From NCBI RefSeq assembly GCF_009789225.1, contig NZ_WSTA01000002.1, positions 33,461 through 97,460 on the forward strand: 64,000 nt of DNA, read 5' to 3'. The stretch comes from Agromyces seonyuensis. GTDB lineage: Bacteria > Actinomycetota > Actinomycetes > Actinomycetales > Microbacteriaceae. Shown piece by piece: positions 8,539 through 16,319 of the stretch; within the stretch, counting starts at the first letter, position 1; every line of letters begins with the position of its first letter. Under the pieces are notes generated by a model that made no database searches, was not told the origin of the DNA, and saw nothing but the letters and a program-made list of their open reading frames with translations. The position numbers and the translations under genes were made by a program.

Positions 8539-8842
8539 GCGCGCACACCACGCTGGTCGAGTAGGCGCGCAGCGCCGTATCGAGACCCCGTTGGTCTGCT
8601 CGCGGTGGTCTCGATACGCTTCGCTACTCGACCGGCGCACTGTTGGTCGAGTAGGCGCGCAGCGCCGTATCGAGACCCCGCAGGTCCGCTCGCGGTGGTC
8701 TCGATACGCTTCGCTACTCGACCGGCGCACTGTTGGTCGAGTAGGCGCGCAGCGCCGTATCGAGACCCTGATCGGCTTGCGGGGTCTCGATACGCGGCTT
8801 CGCCGCTACTCGACCAGCGGGCGGCTTCGCCGCTACTCGACC
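8530..8842. repeat. Cluster of palindromic intergenic repeats between convergent genes
   Basis: This cluster has left arms GGTCGAGTAG...GTATCGAGACC at 8555-8587, 8645-8677 and 8735-8767, and right arms GGTCTCGATACG...CTACTCGACC at 8607-8633, 8697-8723 and 8783-8815, plus partial arms at both ends (from 8530 and to 8842). Each pair can fold into a long hairpin. The units repeat with a 90-base period. The partial copies run into the 3' ends of the UvrA-like and rhaB genes and provide their stop codons. The same element recurs near 10294, 12532 and 51092. Confidence 0.9.
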
Positions 8843-10275
8843 GACGAAGCGCGCGGGTCGTAGCGCAGCGGCGGGAAGGCCGTCGCGACGATCGCGCGCA
8901 GTTCCTCGAGGCTCGCGCCCGTCGCCCCCTGCGCGCGGGCCTGCACGAGGACGTTGCCGATCGCGGTCGCCTCGACGGGGCCGGCGAGCACCGGGATGCC
9001 CGATCGGTCGGCCGTGCGGCGGCAGAGCAGCGTGTTGAGCGAGCCGCCGCCGACGAGGTGGATGACGTCGACGTCGCGGCCCGTGAGCTCGGCGGCCGTC
9101 TGCACCGTCTTCGCGAAGGCCTCCGCGAGCGACTCGATGATCGACCGGGTGAACTCCGCCCACGAGGCCGGCACCGGCTCGCCGTGCTCGCGGCACCACT
9201 CGGCGATGCGCGCCGGGAGATCGCCGGGGGCCGCGAAGCGGGCGTCATCCGGATCGAAGACGGCCACGGGCGTCGTGATGGCGCCGGCTTCCGCGATGAG
9301 CGTCGGCAGGTCGATCGCGGAGCCGGACTCGAGCTCCCACTGGCGCACCGACTCCGAGAGGAGCCAGAGGCCCATGACGTTGTGCAGGAAGCGCACGCGT
9401 CCGTCGACGCCGCCCTCGTTCGTGAAGTTCGCCTCGCGGGCGGCGTCGCTCGTCACCGGGTGCTCGAGCTCGAGCCCCACGAGTCCCCACGTGCCGCACG
9501 AGATGTACGCGGCGCGCGAGGCATCCTGCATCGGGATGCCTACGACGGCGGACGCCGTGTCGTGCGAGCCGACCGCGACGACGTCGATCGGGCGGTCCGC
9601 GCCGATCTCGCGTTGGACGTACGGCAGCGTCGCGCCGATGCGCTCGCCCGGGTCGACGAGCCCGGGGAAGATGCCGCGCGGCAGGCCGAGCAGCTCGATG
9701 AGCCCGTCGTCCCATTGCCCGGTCGAGACGTCCACGAGCCCCGTCGTCGACGCGTTCGTGCGCTCGGCGACGGCATTGCCCGTGAGGAAGTAGCCGAACA
9801 GGTCGGGCACGAGCAGCAGCGCGTCGGCGAGGCCGAGCAGCGGTCCCTCGGCGCGCTCCGCCGCGAGCTGGTAGAGCGTGTTGAACGGCAGGAACTGCAG
9901 CCCGTTGCGGCGGTAGAGCTCGGCGAACGGCACGAGCGCGTGCGCCGCCTCGACGCCGGCCGCGGTGCGGGCGTCCCGGTAGTGGTACGGGGTGCCGAGC
10001 ATCCGGCCGCCGCCGAAGAGCGCGTAGTCGACGGCCCACGAGTCGACCCCGATCGAGGCGATCGACGGATGCTCGCGCACGGCCGCCGCGAGGCCCGTGA
10101 GGGCCCCGCGGTAGAGGCCGAGCATGTCCCAGTGCAAGCCGTTCGGCGTCGGCACGGCGCGGTTCTCGAAGCGGCCGAGGGTGCGCATCGACAGCTCGCC
10201 GCCGCCGACCTTCCCTACGATGACGCGGCCGCTCGTCGCGCCGAGGTCGACGGCGGCGACCTCCACGGGGGTCAT
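8833..10275 (-). CDS. rhaB: Rhamnulokinase
   Basis: This 480-residue FGGY-family sugar kinase begins with the N-terminal phosphate loop VAAVDLGATSGRV. Family sequences follow, such as IGVDSWAVDYALF, the hinge region VGSHDTASAVVG and the C-terminal ATP-binding LVGGGSLN. It phosphorylates L-rhamnulose to L-rhamnulose-1-phosphate in the cytoplasm. ATG 10275 is chosen because upstream in-frame sequence comes from an intergenic repeat; GGATGGAAG precedes it. It is the last gene of the rhaM-rhaI-rhaD-rhaB unit and is separated from rhaD by 160 bases holding a repeat hairpin. Its own C-terminus (SSVE) and stop are repeat-derived, identical in wording to the end of the convergent UvrA-like gene. Confidence 0.93.
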   Translation of the reverse strand: MTPVEVAAVDLGATSGRVIVGKVGGGELSMRTLGRFENRAVPTPNGLHWDMLGLYRGALTGLAAAVREHPSIASIGVDSWAVDYALFGGGRMLGTPYHYRDARTAAGVEAAHALVPFAELYRRNGLQFLPFNTLYQLAAERAEGPLLGLADALLLVPDLFGYFLTGNAVAERTNASTTGLVDVSTGQWDDGLIELLGLPRGIFPGLVDPGERIGATLPYVQREIGADRPIDVVAVGSHDTASAVVGIPMQDASRAAYISCGTWGLVGLELEHPVTSDAAREANFTNEGGVDGRVRFLHNVMGLWLLSESVRQWELESGSAIDLPTLIAEAGAITTPVAVFDPDDARFAAPGDLPARIAEWCREHGEPVPASWAEFTRSIIESLAEAFAKTVQTAAELTGRDVDVIHLVGGGSLNTLLCRRTADRSGIPVLAGPVEATAIGNVLVQARAQGATGASLEELRAIVATAFPPLRYDPRASSVE

Positions 10276-10293
10276 CGGGTGCTTCCATCCGCT

Positions 10294-10423
10294 GGTCGAG
10301 TAGCGAGGCACGAGCGTATCGAGACCTGGTGAGGATCCCCGCCGGGCCCCGGCAGGCTTGTCACGAGGTCTCGATACGCGGCTTCGCCGCTACTCGAACA
10401 GCCGGAGGCGCGCCGACTCGACC
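10294..10423. repeat. Palindromic repeat between rhaD and rhaB
   Basis: The left arm (10294-10326) and right arm (10367-10399) are the GGTCGAGTAG.../...CTACTCGA inverted pair seen at 8530-8842, with different variable middles and about 40 bases between. A solitary CTCGACC end lies at 10417-10423. Lying inside an operon, the transcript would form a large hairpin between the two cistrons. Confidence 0.85.
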
Positions 10424-10435
10424 AGCGGAACGCGC

Positions 10436-12472
10436 TCATCGGAGGAACGCCGCCGCGACGCCGGAGTCGACCGGGATGTGCAGGCCGGTCGTGCGGCTGA
10501 GCTCGGGGCCGGTGAGCACGTAGACCGCGTCGGCGACGTTCTCGGGGACGACCTCGCGCTTGAGGATCGTGCGGTTCGCGTAGAACTGCCCGAGGTCCTC
10601 TTCCTTCACGCCGTAGGTCGCGGCGCGGTTCGCGCCCCAGCCGGCGGCGAAGATGCCCGAGCCGCGCACGACGCCGTCGGGGTTGATGCCGTTGACGCGC
10701 ACGCCGTGCTCGCCGAGCTCGACCGCGAGGAGGCGCACCTGGTGCGCCTGGTCGGCCTTCGTCGCGGAGTACGCGATGTTGTTCGGGCCGGCGAAGACCG
10801 AGTTCTTCGAGGAGATGTAGATGACGTCGCCGCCCATCTGCTGCTCGATGAGGGCCTTCGCGGCGGCCTTCGCGACGAGGAACGAGCCCTTCGCCATCAC
10901 GTCGTGCTGGAGGTCCCAGTCGGCCTCGGTGGTGTCGAGGAGCGACTTCGAGAGGGAGAGGCCGGCGTTGTTGACGACGAGGTCGATGCCGCCGAAGGCG
11001 AGCACGGTGGCGTCGATCGCGGCCTGCACGCCCGCGGCGTCCGCGACGTTCGCGGCGACGCCGATCGCCACGTCGGTGCCGCCGAGCTCGGCGGCCGAGG
11101 CCTGCGCCTTCGCCAGGTCGAGGTCGGCGACGACGACGCACGCGCCCTCGGCCGCGAGGCGGGTCGCGATGGCCTTGCCGATGCCGGAGGCGGCGCCGGT
11201 GACGAACGCGATGCGGCCCTGATGGGTCTTCGGCTTCGGCATCCGCTGGAGCTTGGCCTCCTCGAGGGCCCAGTACTCGATCGCGAACTTCTCGGCGTCG
11301 GAGATCGGCGTGTAGGTCGAGACCGACTCGGCGCCATGCATGACGTTGATCGCGTTGACGTAGAACTCGCCGGCGACGCGGGCGGTCTGCTTGTTCGCGC
11401 CGAAGCTGAACATGCCCACGCCCGGCACGAGCACGATGAGCGGGTCGGCGCCGCGGATCGCGGGGGACTCGGCCGTCGCGTGGGCGTCGTAGTAGGCCTG
11501 GTAGTCGGCGCGGTACACCTCGTGCAGCTCCTGCAGGCGGGCGAGCTGGTCTTCGACGGATGCCGTCGCCGGCAGATCGAGGATCATCGGCTTGACCTTG
11601 GTGCGCAGGAAGTGGTCGGGGCAGCTCGTGCCGAGCGCCGCGAGCTCGGGCGCCCGCTCGGATGCCAGGAAGTCGAGCACGACCTCGGCATCGGTGTAGT
11701 GGCCGACCATGGGCTTGTCGGTCGACGCGAGGCCGCGGATCGTCGGCGCGAGGGCGGCGGCGCGGGCGCGGCGCTCTTCCTCGGGCAGGGCCTCGAAGCC
11801 GGCGCGGACGCCGCCGAACGGATCGGCCGCGCCGTGCTCGGCGAGGTACGCCGCCGCGGTGTCGATGATCCAGCGCGAGTTGGCCTCGGCCTCCTCGGAC
11901 GTGTCGCCCCACGCGGTGATGCCGTGGCCGCCGAGGATCGTGCCGATCGCCTGCGGGTTCGCGGCCTTGACGCCCGCGATGTCGAGCCCGAGCTGGAAGC
12001 CCGGGCGGCGCCAGGGCACCCACACGACCTTGTCGCCGAAGATCTTGCCCGTGAGCTCCTCGCCGTCGGCGGCCGTCGCGATCGCGATGCCCGAGTCGGG
12101 GTGGAGGTGGTCGACGTGCGCGGCATCCACGAGCCCGTGCATGGCGGTGTCGATCGAAGGGGCCGCGCCGCCCTTGCCGTGCAGGCAGTAGTCGAACGCG
12201 GCGACCATCTCGTCCTCGCGGTCGAGGCCGGGGTAGACGTCGACGAGGGCGCGCATGCGGTCGAGGCGCAGCACGGCCAGGCCCGACTCGGTGAGCGTGC
12301 CGAGGTCGCCGCCCGAGCCCTTCACCCAGAGCAGCTCGACGGGCTCGCCCGTGACCGGGTCGGTCGCGGTGCCCTTGGCGGACGTGTTGCCGCCCGCGTA
12401 GTTCGTGTTCTTCGGATCGGCGCCGAGGCGGTTCGAGCGGGCGATGAGCTCGGCGGCGGTGGGGTTCGTCAT
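10436..12472 (-). CDS. rhaD: Bifunctional rhamnulose-1-phosphate aldolase / short-chain dehydrogenase
   Basis: This 678-residue fusion has an N-terminal class II aldolase/adducin domain (about 1-400: NYAGGNTSAKG near the start, LHPDSG providing zinc ligands) and a C-terminal SDR domain. The SDR part has the Rossmann glycine motif VTGAASGIGKA near 425 and the catalytic SSKNSV...YSATK near 570-590. By family knowledge the aldolase splits L-rhamnulose-1-P to dihydroxyacetone phosphate and L-lactaldehyde, and the SDR part oxidises lactaldehyde. This fusion is typical of actinobacterial and Bacillus rhamnose loci. The start follows GAAGGA. It lies between rhaI and rhaB, with repeat hairpins in both gaps. 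Confidence 0.93.
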   Translation of the reverse strand: MTNPTAAELIARSNRLGADPKNTNYAGGNTSAKGTATDPVTGEPVELLWVKGSGGDLGTLTESGLAVLRLDRMRALVDVYPGLDREDEMVAAFDYCLHGKGGAAPSIDTAMHGLVDAAHVDHLHPDSGIAIATAADGEELTGKIFGDKVVWVPWRRPGFQLGLDIAGVKAANPQAIGTILGGHGITAWGDTSEEAEANSRWIIDTAAAYLAEHGAADPFGGVRAGFEALPEEERRARAAALAPTIRGLASTDKPMVGHYTDAEVVLDFLASERAPELAALGTSCPDHFLRTKVKPMILDLPATASVEDQLARLQELHEVYRADYQAYYDAHATAESPAIRGADPLIVLVPGVGMFSFGANKQTARVAGEFYVNAINVMHGAESVSTYTPISDAEKFAIEYWALEEAKLQRMPKPKTHQGRIAFVTGAASGIGKAIATRLAAEGACVVVADLDLAKAQASAAELGGTDVAIGVAANVADAAGVQAAIDATVLAFGGIDLVVNNAGLSLSKSLLDTTEADWDLQHDVMAKGSFLVAKAAAKALIEQQMGGDVIYISSKNSVFAGPNNIAYSATKADQAHQVRLLAVELGEHGVRVNGINPDGVVRGSGIFAAGWGANRAATYGVKEEDLGQFYANRTILKREVVPENVADAVYVLTGPELSRTTGLHIPVDSGVAAAFLR

Positions 12473-12531
12473 GAAAGTGGTCCTTCGATGCTTCGTTCGC
12501 GATGGATGCTTCGTGCAGCGGGTGTTCCGCC

Positions 12532-12686
12532 GGTCGAGTAGCGGCGGAGCCGCGTATCGAGACCTCGCAGGGTCCTCGCGGGGGTCTCGATACGCTTCGC
12601 TACTCGACCGGCGGAAGGGCGACGGCGCTTCGCGCCGGCTCGACCGGCGGAGGAGCGACGGCGCTTCGCGCCGGCTCGACCGGCGG
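12532..12686. repeat. Palindromic and tandem repeats between rhaI and rhaD
   Basis: A left arm (12532-12564) and right arm (12583-12609) of the GGTCGAGTAG...CTACTCGACC family are followed by two copies of a 30-base unit, at 12621-12650 and 12657-12686 (period 36), related to the right arm but degenerate (CGCTTCGCG...GGCTCGACCGG). The block fills most of the 219-base gap between rhaI and rhaD. Confidence 0.85.
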
Positions 12687-12691
12687 GAAGC

Positions 12692-13858
12692 TCACGCGCC
12701 CCAGCCCGCCTGGGTGCCGCCGACGCGCTCCGCGGAGACGCGGGCGAGATAGCCCGAGTCGGCGAAGGCGCGCATCGGGTCGGCCGGGAGGCCGCGGGAC
12801 TCGCGCCACTCGGCGAGGGCGGGGCGGACGTCGGTGTAGAAGGCATCCATGAAGACGCGGTTGGCCTCGAGCACGTCGCCGGAGACCTGGGCGGCGCGCA
12901 GCGCCTCGTCATCCACGAGCAGGGCGCGGGCCGTCATCTCCTGGACGTTCAGCACCGAGCGGATCTGGCCCGGGATCTTGTCTTCGACGTTGTGGCACTG
13001 GTCGAGCATGAACGCGACGTCGGGGTTGTTCAGGCCGCCGCCGCGCAGCACCTCGTAGATGATGCGGAAGAGCTGGAACGGGTCGGCGGCGCCCACGATG
13101 AGGTCGTCGTCGGCGTAGAAGCGCGAGTTGAAGTCGAACGAGCCGAGCTTGCCGAGGCGCAGCAGCTGCATGACGATGAACTCGATGTTCGTGCCGGGGG
13201 CGTGGTGGCCGGTGTCGAGGCAGACCATGGCCTGCTCGCCGAGGGCGGCGACCTGGGCGTAGCTCGTGCCCCAGTCCGGCACGTCGGTGTGGTAGAACGC
13301 CGGCTCGAAGAACTTGTACTCGAGCACGAGGCGCTGCTCGTCGCCGAGGCGCGCGTAGATCTCCTGGAGGGACTCCTGCAGGCGGTCCTGGCGGCCGCGG
13401 AGGTCGGCCTGGCCCGGGTAGTTCGAGCCCTCGGCGAGCCAGATCTTCAGGTCGCGCGAACCGGTCGCGTGCATGATGTCGATGCACTCGAAGTGGTGGT
13501 CGATCGCCTTGCGGCGCACGGCCGGGTCCTCGTGAGTGAGGGCGCCGAACTTGTAGTCCTCGTCCTGGAACGTGTTCGAGTTGATCGTGCCGAGGGCGAC
13601 GCCCAAGTCCTCCGCGTGCTTGCGCAGGTCGTCGTAGGAGTCGACCTTGTCCCACGGGATGTGCAGTGCGACGCTCGGCGCGAGCGCGGTGTAGCGGTGC
13701 ACCTGGGCGGCGTCCGCGATCTTCTCGTAAGGGTCGCGCGGGGTGCCGGGCGTCGTGAAGACGCGGAAGCGGGTGCCCGAGTTGCCGAACGCCCAGGAGG
13801 GCAGCTCGATGGCCTGGGCTTCGAGCTGCTGACTGACGTCGTCGGTGAAGGTCGTCAT
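12692..13858 (-). CDS. rhaI: L-rhamnose isomerase (RhaI, xylose-isomerase-like type)
   Basis: This 388-residue TIM-barrel isomerase resembles the Pseudomonas stutzeri type L-rhamnose isomerase rather than E. coli RhaA. Metal- and substrate-binding stretches can be read: ALHIPWDKVDSYDDL, the SRDLKIWLAEGSNYPGQ loop, VLEYKFFEPAFYHTD, VCLDTGHHAPGTN and FDFNSRFYADDDL, with the Glu, Asp and His ligands in place. It converts L-rhamnose to L-rhamnulose using a divalent metal in the cytoplasm. It follows rhaM by 64 bases and precedes rhaD, sharing the promoter at 14341-14382. Confidence 0.94.
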   Translation of the reverse strand: MTTFTDDVSQQLEAQAIELPSWAFGNSGTRFRVFTTPGTPRDPYEKIADAAQVHRYTALAPSVALHIPWDKVDSYDDLRKHAEDLGVALGTINSNTFQDEDYKFGALTHEDPAVRRKAIDHHFECIDIMHATGSRDLKIWLAEGSNYPGQADLRGRQDRLQESLQEIYARLGDEQRLVLEYKFFEPAFYHTDVPDWGTSYAQVAALGEQAMVCLDTGHHAPGTNIEFIVMQLLRLGKLGSFDFNSRFYADDDLIVGAADPFQLFRIIYEVLRGGGLNNPDVAFMLDQCHNVEDKIPGQIRSVLNVQEMTARALLVDDEALRAAQVSGDVLEANRVFMDAFYTDVRPALAEWRESRGLPADPMRAFADSGYLARVSAERVGGTQAGWGA

Positions 13859-13922
13859 GATCGTCGCTTTCGTGTAGGTAGTGCGGGTCGGTCGGTCGGG
13901 GAGGTCGACGCGGGGCCGACGG

Positions 13923-14318
13923 TCAGTGGGGCGGTTCGGTCGGAGCGGGCGCGTCGTCGGCGAGCGCCGCGAGCTGGTCTTCGAGGTGGAACACCTCGGT
14001 CAGACGGAGGAAACCCTCGTCGGGCGGCACATCGAGATCGACGAAGAATTCGCCCATCTCGGTCTGCCAGCGCTCGTTGACCTCGGTCTGCGCCATGGCG
14101 GCCTGCGCATCCGCGATCGACGGCGTCTCGACGTAGCCGATGAGCAGACCGTCCTCGCGGAGGAAGAGGGAGTAGTTGTTCCACCCCGTGCGCTTGAGGG
14201 CGACGAGCATGTCCGGCCAGACGGCCGCGTGACGCTGCCGGTACTCGGCGATGCGGTCGGGTTTGACCTGCAGCTGGAAGCAGACGCGCTCCATCGCGGC
14301 GTCCGTGCGTTCGCTCAT
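13923..14318 (-). CDS. rhaM: L-rhamnose mutarotase
   Basis: This 131-residue protein carries the RhaM core: MERVCFQLQVKPDRIAEYRQRHAAVWPDML with the catalytic-site His, GWNNYSLFLREDGLLIGYVE, and the C-terminal EVFHLE. It interconverts alpha- and beta-L-rhamnopyranose so that the isomerase receives its anomer. ATG 14318 is preceded by AAAGGG at a good distance. An internal ATG at 14294 would give the shorter usual length of about 104 residues plus the tail. The tail after the core (LADDAPAPTEPPH) is acidic and proline-rich and looks disordered. First gene of the rhaM-I-D-B unit. Confidence 0.93.
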   Translation of the reverse strand: MSERTDAAMERVCFQLQVKPDRIAEYRQRHAAVWPDMLVALKRTGWNNYSLFLREDGLLIGYVETPSIADAQAAMAQTEVNERWQTEMGEFFVDLDVPPDEGFLRLTEVFHLEDQLAALADDAPAPTEPPH

Positions 14319-14340
14319 CGTCGAGCCCTTTCTGTCTGAA

Positions 14341-14382
14341 TGAATCGTTTCAAAGCGTAACCCGATCCGGGAGCCCCTGCAA
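14341..14382 (-). promoter_or_regulatory. rhaM promoter with LacI-type operator
   Basis: On the minus strand TTGCAG (14377-14382) and TACGCT (14354-14359) are spaced by 17 bases. Immediately downstream lies TGAAACGATTCA (14341-14352), a LacI-family half-site pair placed over the transcription start, where a repressor would block initiation. The same operator type occurs at the rhamnose-importer promoter. Confidence 0.75.
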
Positions 14383-14405
14383 CCCGGCGAGCTCGGCGCG
14401 AGTCC

Positions 14406-14726
14406 TCAGCCGACGACGCCGCGCCGCTCGTCTCCGAGCGGGACGGCGTCGAGGAACCACACGTCGTACGGCCTGACGAGCAAGCCGTCGTTGAGCTCGT
14501 TCAGGCGCGCGAGCGCTGCGCCGGCCGCATGGGCATCGAGTTCCTCCCGTGAGGACCACCGTTCCACCATGACGACCGTGTCGCCGCCGAGTTCGAGGTG
14601 CGCCGCGTACAGTTCGCAACCCGGCTCGGCGTGGACGAGCGGCGAGACCTCGCGGAAGGACTCGATGACCTGCGCGCCCAGTCCGGGCTTCGCCTGGAGC
14701 ACGGCGACCACGCTGACGGCGGACAC
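14406..14726 (-). CDS. Antibiotic biosynthesis monooxygenase (ABM) domain protein
   Basis: This 106-residue single-domain protein has the dimeric alpha/beta-barrel ABM pattern: VVAVLQAKPGLGAQVIESFREVSPLVHAEPGC, then VMVERWSSREELDAH. YgiN-like relatives are quinol monooxygenases, but many members have other or unknown functions. The GTG start lies one base after the stop of the isomerase-like gene, so the two are coupled. The fold is the same general type as rhamnose mutarotase, which makes an accessory sugar-handling role conceivable; that is inference only. Last gene of the importer operon. Confidence 0.8.
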   Translation of the reverse strand: MSAVSVVAVLQAKPGLGAQVIESFREVSPLVHAEPGCELYAAHLELGGDTVVMVERWSSREELDAHAAGAALARLNELNDGLLVRPYDVWFLDAVPLGDERRGVVG

Positions 14727-14727
14727 C

Positions 14728-16173
14728 TCACACCTGCCGGAAGTCGATGCCGAGCAGCGACGCCGCCGCGCGGTAGTCGCCCGCCCGGTGCCCGAGCGAG
14801 AGCGACCAGTGGTGGCCGATGCCGGTCGCCGACCATTCGTCGACCCACTCGCCGGGGTCGCGCCCGAAGTCGACCCGGCTCGTCGTGTTGCCGATCGCGA
14901 GCAGCGGTCCCGGCACCACTGTGCCCTCGGAGGCCACGAACGACAACGCGCCGTCGCGATCCTGGCCGAGACCGAGGAGCGTCACCGGTCCGGCCTGCAC
15001 GTCGAACTCGACCGAGACGCCCCAGCCGCGCTTGCCGTGGTAGACGCCGAGCCCGCGCAGGAGCGGGTCGCGGCTCGACACGGCGAGGTGCGCCGGACCG
15101 TCGTGGCCCATCTCGACGACGTCGTCCTCGAAGTTCAACGCCTGGATCTCGCAGAACGAGCCGCCGGCGCCGACGACCTGCGTCGCGAGCTGCGCGACCG
15201 TCGTGCGGAGCTCGTACTCGCCGGTCGTCGGGATCCCGCGGCCGGTCAGGAGCGACGCGCCGAGGATCATGCCGGCACCGAGTCGCTCGTGCTGCTCGCC
15301 GGCGAGGCCGCGGTGGTAGTACGCGAGCGAGTCGAGGTCGAAGTCCTCGACGAGCCGGTCGAGGCCGACCGAGACCCGCGCGCCCCACTCGAAGTCCGCT
15401 TCCTGCACGGTCTCGTCGAGCGTGAAGATCTCCCGAGCCAGCGTCATGCGCTCCGCGGTCTGGGCGTCGGTGACCTCCTCGACCCGCACGCGGAGGTCGT
15501 CGAACTCCAGCACCTCGACGTGCGAGCCGAACGTCGTCGGCAGCAGGGTGAGGTCGGTCGAGACGTCGAGCATGCCCGGGTAGAGGTGGCCCATCAGGCC
15601 GTGGCGCGCGTGGCGCAGCGCGGCACGCACATGGGCCGCGTTGATCCAGCGTTCGATGCGCGTCCAGGCCGACTCCTGGCGCAGCCACCCCGAGACCGAG
15701 CGGAACGGGATGCCCGCTCGGCGGAAGACGTTGCCGACCTCGGGCACCGGGCACTGCCCGCAGTAGGCGAGCCACTGGCCGGTGTCGAATGCCGCGTGGT
15801 CCATCTTCTCGGTGGGCTGCAGGTCGATGACGAGCACCGGGGTGTTCGTGCGCTGGGCGATCGGCAGCACCATCGACGACGTCAGGTACGTCGTGAGGAA
15901 GAGCACGATGAGGTCGCAGTCGGCCTGGCGCAGCCGCTCGGCCGCGACGACGCCCTCGGGGGCGTCGGAGATGAACCCGACGTCGGTGACCTCGGCGTCC
16001 ATCGCCTGGAAGCGCGACGAGACGTATCGAGCCGACTCCCGCAGTTGCGGCAGCAGGTCTGGGAACTGGGGCCAGTAGGTGCCGAGGCCGCCGGCGACGA
16101 GCCCGATGCGGGGCTTGCGCCGGGTTTTCGGGGGCAGGAGCGCGCTGACGCTCGCTGCAGCAGGGGTGTCCAT
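14728..16173 (-). CDS. L-fucose/L-arabinose isomerase family protein
   Basis: This 481-residue protein resembles the AraA/FucI superfamily: N-terminal Rossmann-like part (RIGLVAGGLGTYWPQFP, DCDLIVLFLTTYLTSSMVLPIAQRTNTPVLVIDLQP), GLMGHLYPGMLDVSTD in the middle, a Glu/His-bearing metal site region (DFEWGARVSVGLDRLVEDFDLD; GDRxxx-type positions not certain) and a C-terminal barrel. Members isomerise aldoses to ketoses, but this subgroup is poorly characterised. It is the gene after the rhamnose-type ABC importer and a strong hairpin, and is coupled to an ABM protein. Because a complete RhaI exists in the next operon, this enzyme may act on another sugar brought in by the same importer (inference). 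ATG 16173 starts the family-like sequence. Confidence 0.82.
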   Translation of the reverse strand: MDTPAAASVSALLPPKTRRKPRIGLVAGGLGTYWPQFPDLLPQLRESARYVSSRFQAMDAEVTDVGFISDAPEGVVAAERLRQADCDLIVLFLTTYLTSSMVLPIAQRTNTPVLVIDLQPTEKMDHAAFDTGQWLAYCGQCPVPEVGNVFRRAGIPFRSVSGWLRQESAWTRIERWINAAHVRAALRHARHGLMGHLYPGMLDVSTDLTLLPTTFGSHVEVLEFDDLRVRVEEVTDAQTAERMTLAREIFTLDETVQEADFEWGARVSVGLDRLVEDFDLDSLAYYHRGLAGEQHERLGAGMILGASLLTGRGIPTTGEYELRTTVAQLATQVVGAGGSFCEIQALNFEDDVVEMGHDGPAHLAVSSRDPLLRGLGVYHGKRGWGVSVEFDVQAGPVTLLGLGQDRDGALSFVASEGTVVPGPLLAIGNTTSRVDFGRDPGEWVDEWSATGIGHHWSLSLGHRAGDYRAAASLLGIDFRQV

Positions 16174-16277
16174 GTGAGTCCTTCGATCCGGTGCTGTCGG
16201 TGGATTCCACGGCTGCGTTCGGGCGCGATCACCCGGTGCAGCCGTCGAAACGATCGGCAGCGGGATCGGGGGAGGGA

Positions 16278-16310
16278 GCGGATGCCCCGGCGCAGCGCCG
16301 GGGCATCCGC
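16278..16310 (-). terminator. Strong hairpin after the substrate-binding protein gene
   Basis: A perfect 15-base stem (GCGGATGCCCCGGCG and its complement) with a 3-base loop lies ten bases past the stop of the substrate-binding gene. There is no T-tract on the minus strand, so it may act as an attenuator or RNA-stabilising hairpin as well as a terminator. The 16174-16319 gap otherwise holds nothing recognisable. Confidence 0.75.
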
Positions 16311-16319
16311 CCGGGTCGA

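Noticed and set aside
5965..8730. A 921-codon minus-strand open frame opposite the UvrA-like gene
   Set aside because: Its translation is Arg/Asp/Glu/Val/Leu-rich without any domain, and it is the complement of a clearly conserved gene.
8530..8842. Possible insertion sequence ends or attachment site
   Set aside because: No transposase or integrase gene, no target duplication, and the arms recur as small palindromes at several loci.
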